A stretch of 20,351 nucleotides of DNA from Chara braunii (taxonomy: Eukaryota > Streptophyta > Charophyceae > Charales > Characeae): assembly GCA_003427395.1 (NCBI GenBank), contig BFEA01000068.1, positions 2,576,985 to 2,597,335 of the forward strand. The letters run 5' to 3'. The stretch's first letter is position 1. Each line of letters opens with the position of its first letter. Below, one piece after another: positions 1 through 8,579 of this stretch. The position numbers and the translations under genes are program-made. The notes under the pieces are model-generated. The model was not told the DNA's origin and did not search any database. It worked only from the letters and a program-made list of their open reading frames with translations.

Positions 1-174
1 GCTGGAAAACGGGTCCAGCGTCCCATATACACAATGAATGAGTTCATACCAAGAAACGTCTGTGGAGAGTTCCTGCCAGCATTGATTACCCTGGCATCCA
101 GGGGATTAACTGAGCAGGAGATTAGACAGAGGGGGAGAGGATCTCTTCACCCAAAAACAGGCGCCAGATGCTAG
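1..174 (+). pseudogene. coding-looking open stretch cut by the window edge
   Basis: Frame 1 is open from the first base to a TAG at 172-174 (57 codons). The residue mix looks like a folded protein (for example the segment YTMNEFIPRNVCGEF, then FLPALITLASRGL), unlike the low-complexity frames nearby. I do not recognise a family. No convincing splice donor was seen before the stop, so it may be a terminal exon, a broken exon or a transposon protein fragment. It lies 136 bases upstream of a better bounded exon candidate on the same strand, so the two may belong together. Coding status is inferred from composition only. Confidence 0.3.
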
Positions 175-309
175 CTGTTACCCACTGATTCTTCCCTCCC
201 CTGTGAGCCTGAGTATTGACCTGAGCAGAATATCAGAAATGTCAAAAGAAAAGGAAAAAAGCAACTTCAGCCCTTTCTAACCTTCTACCAACACACCACC
301 TCCTTACAG

Positions 310-496
310 ATACCCAAACCATTGTCTTTCTACAATTGTCGTGGCTGGCAGAGGAAACATGTCTGGGAACTGCTCAGGGCCCTTGCACTCCCAGCCTGGG
401 AGAACGAGGGCCTAGATGCACAGCTGGCCATCCGCCGACATTTTGAATACATCTGGACCCAAGGCTGTCCATATGCATTCATAATCTTAGAGGATG
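310..496 (+). CDS. putative internal exon, unknown product
   Basis: A pyrimidine-rich acceptor (CCTCCTTACAG, ending at 309) opens a frame with no stop through 496, where a consensus donor GGATG|GTGAGT follows. The 62-codon peptide is protein-like, with segments HVWELLRALALPAWENEGL and LAIRRHFEYIWTQGCPYAF; I cannot name the family. The next acceptor candidate is CTTCTCTCTAG ending at 642, after a T-run, giving a predicted 146-nt intron. The continuation then reads glycine-, arginine- and proline-rich sequence to a TGA at 705-707, so either the last exon is short or the gene is broken. No ATG starts this exon; it must be joined to upstream sequence. Splice sites are seen; the gene itself is inferred. 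Confidence 0.4.
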
Positions 497-707
497 GTGA
501 GTGGGCAACTAGGCCATGAAAGCCAGAAAAAAAAGAAAAGAGATCTCTTCCTCCAGGATCTCTTTTGAACATTGATCTGACTGGCATCCTCAGATGTTTC
601 TTCTTCTTTTTTTTTTTTTTTAAGCTATATTCTTCTCTCTAGGAGGGGGGTGGAGCTTGGGAGGGCGCAGCGCTGCGCCCCGCCCGCGCAGTCAGGCCGA
701 GCGGTGA

Positions 708-1283
708 CATGCGGCAGAGCAATGCGAAGTCGGAACAACCGGCGCTGGACGGCAAAAAGTGGCGGAGTGGTGCGATGCCGGGGGGAGTGGATTCGGGGTG
801 GTGTGAGGTGGCAGTTGAGAGGCTGTTGGTGAATGGATGATGATGGGAAGAATGGTGATGAGGGTGATGCATCGTGCGTAGAGGATGAGGCTGCTATGAA
901 GAGGCTGCTTGTGAAGGGCTGCGAAGGGTATGGCTGCTTGTGAAGGGCTGCGAAGGGTATGGTCTGCCAGCATCATCATCAGAGCTACGAATTGCGGGGT
1001 AACACGTGTCCAACAAAAGAATCAGGTGATGAAGGGCAACGAAGGGTATGGAAGGTCTGTTCCCCTCCGGACTACCAGTGAGGGGTCACCGGCAGGTTCG
1101 GTGTTTTTGTCTTGCTACGTGGCAAGTGAGGGGTAAAGTGAGGCCACGGTCCGTTAGTCCTTGTTGTTCAGTCTTTTTTTGATGGCCGAGAGAGTGGCCA
1201 CGTGATGGCGGAGTTGCCTTCGGGCCGATAAGGGAGGGGGTGAAGGTTTGGGGGAGACAGACACATCATGATGAGAGGTCGGT
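708..1283. other. GC-rich intergenic stretch with short duplications
   Basis: No credible gene seen. Open frames here overlap on both strands and have biased composition. The stretch holds a 29-bp tandem duplication (903-960), a diverged third copy of part of it near 1029-1050, and GATGATG runs around 835-870. Confidence 0.5.
903..960 (+). repeat. 29-bp perfect tandem duplication
   Basis: The unit beginning GGCTGCTTGTGAAGGGCTGC occurs at 903-931 and again at 932-960 with no mismatch. A partial relative (GAAGGGCAACGAAGGGTATG) follows near 1030. Perfect identity points to a recent slippage event. Confidence 0.85.
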
Positions 1284-2551
1284 TTATATGCTTTGATCTG
1301 TAGTTTTGTGGGATGCTTGTTGCTCTTCGTGGTTTGAGTGACCTCCGTTTTTTTCGTTTTGATCTCGTTTTTTGGGAGGTCGCTTCAAGATAGTAACTCG
1401 ATTTCGATTTTCAGATGATTGTAAATCCCTGGTGTAGAAATCCTCCCAGGCGTCGAAGGGACCACCACGCAAGCGCGTGGAGAGGTGACCCACCCACGTG
1501 TCGAGTGGGGCGCCCATGAGCTGGAGCGTGCGGGTGGCAGACTACAGCCACCGAGACACGCGTATCCCTGTACTGTCGTACAAGGCAATGTCCGCCACGC
1601 GGACGAGTGGTGCGCCACCATTTTGGCGGCGAGGGGATCGAGGAGCAGAGGTCTGTGCTACGATTGAGTAAGTTGGCGCAGGTCCTGGAGAAAGGAGTGC
1701 AGCTGACTATACGCCCAGGCCGCACGGGGGAGCCGCGGGGCCGACCGGGGCAGGCGGCGAGGGAGCTGCGGTAGAAGAGGTCGCAGGAAACGAGGGAATA
1801 GGAAGAAGGTAGGATGGGGATGGATAGGGTGCAGGGCGAGGGAAGCGAGCCTGCATGGAAGGAAGAGTAGAGGAGGAAGGGGGTGTGCCCAAGGGCGCGG
1901 CCACCTGTGAGGGTAGGGGTAGCTGAAGGCGTAAGAGAGCGAGGTCGGCCCGGATCTGGGCAAGCTCGTCCTCGAGACGTCGAACGTAGATCGAGCGAGG
2001 AGTGGCAGGCGGAATAGTGGGGGCAGTGGACGCATGAGCGGCGAGGGGCATCCCACAGGGGGGAGAGCCAGGTGACACTATGGTCGTGAGAAGAGGAGGG
2101 AGAAGCGGGGCACCCGGAAAAGCTGAGACCATGGCAGCGGGTTGTGGTCCCGTGGCCGTAGTGACCGAAATTTAGGCGGGTGCGCCCGTAGAGTAAGGGA
2201 GGATCTGGTCCGTGGCGACCGTCTCGCTAAGAGCCTGGGCGGTCATGAGGATGGTCGGGTCGGAGGCAACAGAGGAGGAAGCTCCGTTTTGGCCACCATG
2301 TCGAAGGACGGGGGACCCGGACTGGGAGTCAGGAGAAGAGGGAGAGTGGGGAGAGAAAGGGCGACCAACGTCCTGGAGTTGCCGCAGGCCAGCGGCAAGA
2401 GTCGCCATCTGCGCCTCTAAGGGCGCAAGAAGGGAGGTGATGAGGGTGTGCAGATCCCCCTGGGCTGATGACCCTGGTCCGTCGGCACTGGTGTGGAGCC
2501 CGATGCCGAGGTCGTCGTCGCCTCGACGACTTGTGACACGCCGTCGGCCAT
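1284..2551 (-). pseudogene. decayed retroelement Gag-like protein
   Basis: On the minus strand an ATG at 2551-2549 opens a frame that shifts once before about 2420. The main frame then runs to the stop just after 1284, broken by in-frame TAA (2174-2172), TAG (1709-1707) and TAG (1544-1542). Between the stops the peptide is continuous. It has a Leu-rich segment near 2440-2360 (LITSLLAPLEAQMATLAAGL), a predicted coiled coil (RRLEDELAQIRADLALLRLQ, about 2005-1945), a Pro/Ser/Ala-rich linker, and near 1517-1440 the segment MGAPLDTWVGHLSTRLRGG followed by PFDAWEDF. That last part resembles the hydrophobic-x-W ... W-E-x-F pattern of the retrotransposon Gag domain. No protease, RT or LTR was seen next to it, so it is a fragment or a solo gag. 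The Gag identity is inference from pattern. Confidence 0.5.
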
Positions 2552-2734
2552 GGGGGGGTAACGGCCTGGACTAAAGAGGGCCGGAGGAGGTCCGCGTGAG
2601 CGGAGGGCGTAGGGGGAGGCCTGCGATAGCAGGCGACGGGCAACGCTAATAAATCAAGCGCGGGCGCCGTCAAAGGGGGAGGGGTGGTTCGGATCCAGGG
2701 TGACCGAATGAGAAGGGAAAGTAGGGGGGTTAGG

Positions 2735-2830
2735 AAAACCCTAAACCCTAAAAAAACCCTAAGAAAACCCTGAACCCTAGAAAAACCCTAAGAAAACCCT
2801 ATCCGGAGTTTAAGTGGTTAGGGTAGGGTA
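2735..2830 (-). repeat. interstitial telomere-like motifs, leader of the Gag-like frame
   Basis: Degenerate CCCTAAA units (AACCCTAAACCCTAAA, then CCCTAAG, CCCTGAA, CCCTAGA) fill 2738-2800, and the opposite orientation (GTTAGGGTAGGGTA) follows at 2817-2829. CCCTAAA is the common plant telomere unit. On the minus strand the block precedes the Gag-like ATG by about 190 bases, so it could instead be a telo-box-type 5' leader of that retroelement. Confidence 0.6.
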
Positions 2831-2879
2831 CCGGTGACCTAATTAAGAAAATAAAATAGCAAGCATGGGGGGGGAAGGC

Positions 2880-3140
2880 GGGAGGAAAAATAAATAAACA
2901 GTGAAATTTCGAAAAAAAAATAATAAAAAATAAGAAAATAAATAAATAATAGAAATAATTTATTTATTTTTTGAATTTTCGGCAGCATTTCCCTACACCC
3001 CATGGGGTCAAGAATGTGTAAAGGGAAAGGAGAAACCAAGATAAGCACACTAGGTTTCAAAATGTCGCGAATTAAAAAAATTCCAGAAAATAGATAAAGA
3101 AATAATAAATGAATAAATAAATAAATAAATAAATAACTTA
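2880..3140. repeat. AT-rich (AAAT)n microsatellites
   Basis: Runs of AATA/AAAT units occupy 2890-2965 and 3095-3136, the second with at least six near-perfect TAAA repeats. The long minus-strand open frame across them is a composition artefact (Phe/Leu/Ile/Tyr-rich). Confidence 0.8.
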
Positions 3141-3388
3141 AAATAAGTAGATGAGGAGGTGGAGAGAAATGAAGTATCTGATTTTTCAAAAATTTCGTCA
3201 CTATTTCGTTTACCCCATGGGGTCGAAGTGTGCCGTCAAGAAGAAAGGCTAAGTAAAATGAGGAGATTTTGTCAGCACTGCGCTACCCCCAAGGGGTCAA
3301 AATGTGCTGAAAAATACTAAGTGAAAGAAAAACAGAAAATTTCGGCAGCACTTCGTTACCCCCCACGAGGTCAAAATGTGTGCCGAAA
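2976..3388 (+). repeat. four-copy hairpin module around ACCCC-GGGGT
   Basis: Related units of about 48 bases lie at 2976-3023, 3193-3240, 3267-3313 and 3340-3388. Each reads roughly TTTCGGCAGCACTTCG, then TACCCC, two to four bases, GGGGTC, then AAAATGTGTGCCGAAA. The outer arms pair (TTTCGGCA with TGCCGAAA in copy 4) and the centre is itself palindromic (ACCCCATGGGGT in copies 1 and 2). Spacers differ and are AT-rich. The function is unknown. Confidence 0.75.
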
Positions 3389-3471
3389 GCAAGAATGACC
3401 AACTCCTAATCAGATTTAAGGGTGCCGCAAAAAAAATTAAATTTTTAGAAAAAAAAAAAAAAAAAAAAATC

Positions 3472-3840
3472 AGAAAATGAGAAAGGAGAGGGGGGAAATA
3501 AGATAATTCGAACTTTTGGAGAAATGAGAAGACTTAAATCAAAGAGAAAGCGAAAAGAAGAAAAACAGAAAAATTCAAAGTAGGGGGGGGGGGGGCAAGA
3601 TGAAAAGAAGTGATGAAGAAGAGAGAAATAGGTGAGAAAGAGAGAAAGAGTGAAGTGGGAGATGGGGAAGATGATATTAGTAGTAAAAGATGGTGAGTGG
3701 GGAGGAGAGGAGATAAAAAGGTGGTGAGAGATGAGTGAAGAGGGAGTTGGGAGGACGGGGTAGTGGTAGAGTTAGAAAGGATGATTAGATGGTAGGGGGG
3801 GAGAGAAAAGAGGTTGGGGGAGAGTAGGTTACTGCAAAGA
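3472..3840 (+). repeat. long purine-rich tract
   Basis: The + strand is mostly A and G for about 360 bases (GAGAAAGGAGAGG-type sequence), including a 13-G run at 3583-3595. Open frames on the complementary strand are Ser/Leu/Pro/Phe-rich and are not credible genes. Confidence 0.75.
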
Positions 3841-4480
3841 GATAATACCAGTCTTTTGGTTGGCCAAGAGCAAAGCTCTACCAAGATCCACAGGATCTTG
3901 GCCTTCAAGGTGTTGCTGGCCCGATGCCACAACAATAAAAAGATGATGATGATGATCTAGGTTGGCTGAGATCTTGATCAGCCACCCTATTGCCACAGTC
4001 ACACAGCCCCCTAGCCAGGGGGGAATCTTGAACTGCTGCGAAACTGCTGCTGCAGCAGTACAAAAATAGTAAAAAAAAACAATGTGGTGCAGCCCCTTTG
4101 CCAGGGGGTCTTCAGTCTTCAGAGCAGGCTGCCACGTGGCACTGCAGATGGCCACATGCGCAGGCAGAAGCAGCCAAGGGGAGGGGGGGGGCGGCGGCAA
4201 ATAGCAGCCCGGCCGTTGCTGCCCTACTGTTTGCTGCTCGCCGGCGGGGGGGGGGGGGGGGGGTGTAAATAGCTGGCACGCACCTTTTCAACAGCAACGT
4301 GCCACACTACAAAGCGAGTGTGTTACAGGAGTAGCTACGCATGCGCAAGGGCAGCAGCTGGCCGGGTCCAAACCCCGATGGCAGCAAGATGCCGGATCTT
4401 GATAATATAATCCAAGCGCGGGGTGGGGCGGGGCAGCGTGGGCGCATGGCGCGCGCACATGCGGGAGCCTTGGCCTTGGC
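3841..4480. other. no gene seen; short repeats and an 18-G run
   Basis: Contains GATGATGATGAT near 3945, CTGCTGCTGCAGCAG near 4040 (self-complementary) and a G-run at 4246-4263. Several overlapping open frames on both strands have no recognisable domain. Confidence 0.5.
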
Positions 4481-4594
4481 GCTCTCTCGTGCTGCACCTT
4501 CTCTTTTCCTTCGCTTTCATTGGAAAGAAGTCTTTTTCCCGCCACGTGTCGCTCTCCTGCTGCACCTTCATTTTTCCTTCGTTTTCGTTGGAAA
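4481..4594 (+). repeat. two-copy imperfect repeat, period about 70
   Basis: A 44-base block beginning GCTCTCTCGTGCTGCACCTT at 4481 recurs from 4551 as GCTCTCCTGCTGCACCTTCA. Both continue through TTTTCCTTCG to TTGGAAA. Differences are mostly C/T and A/G changes. Confidence 0.75.
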
Positions 4595-4872
4595 AGCGCC
4601 CGAAAAACAGCGAAAAGCCCCACTGTCGGGTTTTGCTGTTTTTCCTTGCTGTGCGTTTCCCTTCTGTGCGGTGGTGGGTGGAGGGGAGCGGGGAACGTTC
4701 CCGCTCCGATACCAGTGTGGTGGACCCACCAGGTGTGGTGCTCCGCCTGGGATAGAGATGGAGATGGAGGAAGAAGGGGGAGTGAGATGGCACAGCGCAG
4801 CTCCCACGCCAGACTCCAACGCACGCACTCCAAACAGTGCGAATGTAGAATGAATCGGAAAACAGACAACAG

Positions 4873-5006
4873 CTGGGGTATACCCCAGCAGACTGACGGG
4901 ACTGGACTGGACTGGCTGGTACCGACAGAGGTACCGGCCTGGACTGGACTACCCCGAATACAACACAGGCCTGTGAGAACAGGCCAAGGGGCTGGTCTCA
5001 CAGGCC
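4873..5006. repeat. cluster of short perfect inverted repeats
   Basis: CTGGGGTATACCCCAG (about 4873-4888) is a perfect palindrome. GGTACC occurs twice around 4919-4936. GGCCTGTGAGA at 4968-4978 pairs perfectly with TCTCACAGGCC at 4996-5006 across a 17-base loop. GGACTGGACTGGACTGG is a short tandem run between them. Confidence 0.7.
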
Positions 5007-5109
5007 AACCAGAGGTCCGCTACACGGCACGTCGGGACGCGGCGCAGCCCGTACTTTGCAAATCGGTCCACTGGAGTCCTGTTCTTCACCTGCCGCCCTT
5101 CCATGATGA

Positions 5110-5841
5110 CGGCCTTCGTCGCTTAACGCCTCTTGCATGTGCGTCCAGGTGGCCTACCGAGGATGCACACGTGGAAGACGACGACAAGGGAAAGTGTGAC
5201 CAACACCAGAAACAGCAGCGGTAGTCTTCAAAAGACGTCGGCCATGAATGACACATGGGGAAGGGCGGTAACAGCACGACGCCGGTACGGTTCCAGCAAA
5301 CGGCGACGACACAAGGGCAGGAAACGGCGACAAGAAGAGGGCAGCAAACTGCAGACTGGGGAATCCGACAAACGCTGTCGTCATGTCTCGCGTCGTGTAC
5401 CTGGGAATATAAATTTCGGCGGCCTCAAATACTCCAATTATACGTCCGTTGCGCCTCTTTCCATTTGGCGGCACACACTTTGAGGGAGACGGCGGTGGAC
5501 GACGTGCATGGGGGTCGGCAGGCCACAACGGTTGCCGTTGGGGTATGGTTCCTGGTCCTGGAGTCCAAACGTTGAACACAGATGATGTCCGTGCGCCGCC
5601 CGCGACTCCAATGGACCAGCTGATGATAATTTCCTGCCAACGACGGTAGCCTTCGCCGCTCCGATTATCGCGGATCCTTCACCTCCAAGGGACCTCGGGA
5701 GGTACCTTGGGGGAGACCGCAAAATGGCTGTGGCCCGAGGAAATGTTTTCACTTTTGTTTTTCAATTTTTTTTCCCGAGGACAGGTGGAATGAAGATTTC
5801 CTCGGGGAATTTACGCGCCCGAGGAGTGTGTAATGAGCCCC
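5110..5841 (-). mobile_element. left DNA-transposon remnant (PIF/Harbinger-like)
   Basis: Read on the minus strand from 5841, this begins GGGGCTCATTACACACTCCT and then carries many CCTCGG/CCGAGG motifs. It is collinear with the element starting at 16955 on +. Shared landmarks are the terminus (19 of 24 aligned bases), CCACCTGTCCTCGG, a near-palindrome at 5685-5710, GGATCCGCGATAATCGG (5676-5660) against GGATCCGCGATTATCGG at 17141, and a coding start 596 bases in (617 in the other copy). Similarity fades below about 5110. It is a truncated or strongly diverged family member in inverted orientation to the right copy. Family assignment is inference from the terminus style. Confidence 0.6.
5123..5245 (-). 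pseudogene. N-terminal fragment of the transposon protein
   Basis: An ATG at 5245-5243 starts a 40-codon stretch that aligns without gaps to the product starting at 17572: MAD at the start, RLPLLFLVLV, then VVVFHVCILGRPPGR, ending in KRR. Roughly 23 of 40 positions match. A TGA interrupts at codon 6 and a TAA closes it at 5125-5123. The conserved feature is a strongly hydrophobic segment (residues about 9-30) followed by basic residues. No trihelix part was found downstream of it, so this copy is dead. Confidence 0.55.
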
Positions 5842-6054
5842 AGACTCACTCATTCGACACCTCTTTCTAAACGACCCTCTCCCTCCGGGCTGCAGCATCC
5901 AAAGATTCAACAGCCACAAAAAAATTGGTCCGGATGGCACGGCCGGGAGGTCCATCGGATCTACTAAGAACAAAATTGCAACACATGCAAGACGTGCACA
6001 GCAACTTCGAAATAGACCTTCTCCACACTGCTGTGTGGCAAAGGGCGGGGGTAA
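5842..6054. other. spacer between transposon end and U2-like promoter region
   Basis: No gene is supported. Near its end (6033-6056) is TGTGGCAAAGGGCGGGGGTA followed by ACC, which recurs at 19322-19342 in a similar arrangement (see the block at 19322). Confidence 0.4.
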
Positions 6055-6126
6055 CCGTCGAAATGGGGACCGTGGAAAAGAATCTGACAGCCGTCAAAAT
6101 GGGGACCGTGGAAAAGAATCTGACAG
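6055..6126 (+). repeat. 36-bp tandem duplication upstream of U2
   Basis: Two copies, 6055-6090 and 6091-6126, with unit CCGTCRAAATGGGGACCGTG then GAAAAGAATCTGACAG, differ at a single base. They occupy about -95 to -24 relative to the U2-like 5' end, where plant snRNA genes carry their upstream sequence element and TATA box. A TGTAAAAAA at 6131-6139 is the only TATA-like string before the start. A promoter role is inferred. Confidence 0.6.
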
Positions 6127-6149
6127 CCGTTGTAAAAAACGCCGTTTTA

Positions 6150-6345
6150 ATACCTTCTCTGCCCTTTGGCTAAGATCAAGTGTAGTATCCGTTCTGATCA
6201 GTTTACTTTCTGATCTGTGGTCCATCCGACCACAACGATATTAAATTAACATTTTCGGGCCATCGAGGGGTCCAATGGGTAATTTTGTTTGCTCTACCGT
6301 TCCAGCATTGCCTCTGTATTCAATTTGCATAGAGGCAGAGTGCGG
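6150..6345 (+). ncRNA. U2 spliceosomal snRNA-like gene
   Basis: U2 pairs with the intron branch point in the nuclear spliceosome. The 5' end (ATACCTTCTCTGCCCTTTGG, then CTAAGATCAAGTG) follows the conserved U2 start. GTAGTA, the branch-site recognition core, is at 6182-6187. Stem IIa is GATCAG (6196-6201) with CTGATC (6210-6215); stem IIb is TGTGGTC (6216-6222) with GACCACA (6228-6234). Both differ from common U2 sequences yet stay paired. CGATATTAAATT is present, then an Sm-like ATTTTCGG at 6251, weaker than the usual A-U(4-6)-G. A stem TGCCTCTGT / ATAGAGGCA (6309-6337) with an 11-nt loop sits where stem-loop IV belongs. Length to that stem is about 190 nt, near the usual 190-196. The 3' half is diverged, so a pseudogene cannot be excluded; the 3' end is approximate. 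Confidence 0.72.
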
Positions 6346-7440
6346 TGTAGCCCACCCCTTCCAGGGGGGGGGGGGACCTCCGTTTCGACGGTGGTGTGGC
6401 CAGACCCATAACATGACCACCACTTTTTTTTGACTAAATGCGGGCATAATTGTTGTCAAATACATTCACGTGAAGTTAGGGAAACATGCCTTGGAACTCC
6501 CTCTGTGTCCAAATCCATCCCTGTTTTATTGTTACCCTCAAGCCTGCTCACCATGGTGCCTCGCCCACCTCGCAGCTCCAGCTGGCTGGGAAACAGCCAG
6601 TCAGGCTGAGTCAGCAGTTCCAGCTTGCAGTCCAGCTTACTTCTTTTTTTTTTTTTTTTTTTTTTTCAGGCTGAGTCAGCAGTTCCAGCTTGCAGTCCAG
6701 CTTGCTTCCCTTTTTCTTTTTTTTTGTTCTTTTTTTTTCTAGTTGGTAAACAACCAGAATATAAACACAAGGTCCTGTAAGAGCCACAGCTGGTTGGCTT
6801 TGCTTCGAGATACTGTCGTTCCCAAGTGAGACTGTCATAGAGGAGATCTTCGCATTATGGCTCGTACCTATTTGATTGACCACATGTGGGCGCAAATGCC
6901 ATCAAAATAAAATGTTCTGAGAAGAAATTACCCCCAGTAATATTCCTTGGAATTACCTCTCTCTCTCGGAGTCTCTCCCATCCCAACCCTGATTTCATGG
7001 TTCTTTTCTTGCCAGCTGGCGGTTTGTCCAGCTGGCTTCTTACAAGTAGACTTAGCCAGCAGCTCCACTGGTTGCTGGCTATAAATTTTCACCTACCATG
7101 GAAACGCACCTGTCGTCCTTTTTTTTTTCAGCCTTAACTCTTGACATCATTTGGTGACTTGTGTTTTGTTTTCTGCCTCCACTTGAACTTTGAGAGGGGA
7201 TGTTGCTGTTCGTTTTTTTTTGTGAGGTAAGGACGTGTCACCTTTGAGTATAGAATGGGCAAATTCGAAAAGGCAACGGAAGTACAGACGCCTGTGGTGT
7301 CAGACCGGGTGTCATATTTACAGGGGTGGCCGTGGTGTCAGAGGGACCAAAAAAAAAGAAAAAAAAGAACATGTTGCTGGCAAGAGTTTTTTTTGTCTTT
7401 ACGTTTTCAAAACATGCAGCGTCCACCATTTTATATATAT
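6346..7440. other. no gene seen; homopolymers and one duplication
   Basis: Holds a 12-G run (6364-6375), the poly(T)-linked duplication at 6601-6708, several CCAGCTGGC-type strings near 7015-7080, and T-runs. Short open frames here show no domain. Confidence 0.5.
6601..6708 (+). repeat. 65-bp period duplication separated by poly(T)
   Basis: TCAGGCTGAGTCAGCAGTTC plus CAGCTTGCAGTCCAGCTT occurs at 6601-6643 and 6666-6708 with one difference; a run of about 22 T lies between. Near-identity indicates recent duplication. Confidence 0.85.
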
Positions 7441-7453
7441 AGGGTTCAGCCTC

Positions 7454-7490
7454 CTGATGAGTCGGTGAAACTCCGACGAAACAGTTTGTC
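7454..7490 (+). ncRNA. hammerhead-ribozyme-like core
   Basis: CTGATGA (7454-7460) is followed by stem II GTCGG (7461-7465), loop TGAAACT and CCGAC (7473-7477), then GAAA (7478-7481). A short stem III can form from ACA (7481-7483) and TGT (7487-7489) around GTT, placing a GTC cleavage triplet at 7488-7490. These are all the conserved hammerhead core elements in order, in the type I layout with very short stem III known from Penelope-like retroelements. Stem I is the weak point: bases just 5' of 7454 do not pair well with bases after 7490. The motif may be truncated, act as a dimer or be inactive. A 41-base relative lies at 20297-20337. Confidence 0.55.
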
Positions 7491-7557
7491 ACAGCCCCTC
7501 TTTCGTTGTCCTCTTCTCTCTCTCTGCCTACAGTTTACCGGGCAGTTCTATTTGTGA

Positions 7558-7602
7558 CGATATATATAGATATAGATATAGATATATCTACATATATATT
7601 TT
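7558..7602. repeat. GATATA microsatellite
   Basis: TATATAGATATAGATATAG units grade into ATATCTACATATATAT, making the tract nearly self-complementary. Confidence 0.8.
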
Positions 7603-7686
7603 CACTGACAAAGTGGACGCATGAAGGTTCAGTCACATTGCAGTAGAGAGAACCAGTGCCTGTACCGTGACCAGTGACCGATACGG

Positions 7687-7794
7687 TCATGGTGATTTGA
7701 CTGGCTGGTCACGGGGCCCTTTTCCGGTGACCAGTCACCGTCATGGTGATTTGACCGGCCGGTCACGGGGCCCTTTCCCGGTGACCGGTCATGG
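7687..7794 (+). repeat. 54-bp tandem repeat with GGTCAC/GTGACC hairpins
   Basis: Copies at 7687-7740 and 7741-7794 both start TCATGGTGATTTGAC and contain GGTCACGGGGCCCTTT, then CCGGTGACC. GGTCAC pairs with GTGACC inside each unit. Differences between copies are mostly T/C. Confidence 0.85.
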
Positions 7795-8548
7795 TCATTT
7801 CGGGACCTCCCGCCCCCCCTCTGCTCCAGGAAAGGTGGAATTGGGGAGGTGCGGGGGCCCCTACACGACTGTGGTTCCTGATATGTGGGCCAGGGGGAGG
7901 GAGGGGGGGTGAAATTCAACCCCATCCGACCCCTGTTAGATGGGTCCTCCGAACATGCCACAACCTGATCTCCCAGGCACTGCCCTCCCGTCCCAGGTTC
8001 CGGGTGCTGAGCCTTGGTCATGCAACCCGTGAGGGGTACGGCACTGGACAGAAGTGAGGGTCAAACCAAATGGTCCAAGAAGATGGGGGTAAGGTGATTT
8101 TATGTCAGTCTCATACCACTTGCCTTGTTTACAAGAACTGCCCTCTTTTATTCAATTCAGTTTTTTTTTTTTCTTTTCTTTTCACACACACTCACACACA
8201 CACTGCCCCTCCTATTCTGGGGGGCACCAGTCCAGTTGCTTATCACCGGGGAGCATGAGTTTTACAATTAAATGACGTATGATAGACAAGAAAAGGTAGG
8301 AGGGCTTTGCCTGCCCGGCACGAGTCACGACTCGCCAGTCAGCAGGGCAGCAGGGGGCTGCAGCCGTATGTTCATTCACACAATTTCACAGTATTGAGAG
8401 GGGTTCTGTTGCACCTCATGGTAGGCGGGAAACTTCCAGATGGTACCCGGACCCCATCATGGGCTGTCTCAGATATCACCTCTCCTGTGGATGGTAGACC
8501 TGCACAGTCCATTAGCCCTGTGTCAGATCTGTTCACCAAAAAACCCTC

Positions 8549-8552
<4 letters not shown>
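7795..8552. other. no gene seen
   Basis: GC-rich sequence, a CACACA run near 8184-8203, T-runs and GAGTCACGACTC near 8321. No frame has a recognisable domain. Confidence 0.45.

Positions 8553-8579
<27 letters not shown>

Noticed and set aside
2839-3935. Minus-strand frames rich in Phe/Leu or Ser/Leu/Pro
   Set aside because: They mirror the AT-rich microsatellites and the purine-rich tract.
4288-5224. Long overlapping open frames on both strands (up to 237 codons)
   Set aside because: They overlap in several frames, contain tandem and inverted repeats, have Cys/Ser/Pro/Arg-biased content and no recognisable domain; most likely chance frames in GC-rich DNA.
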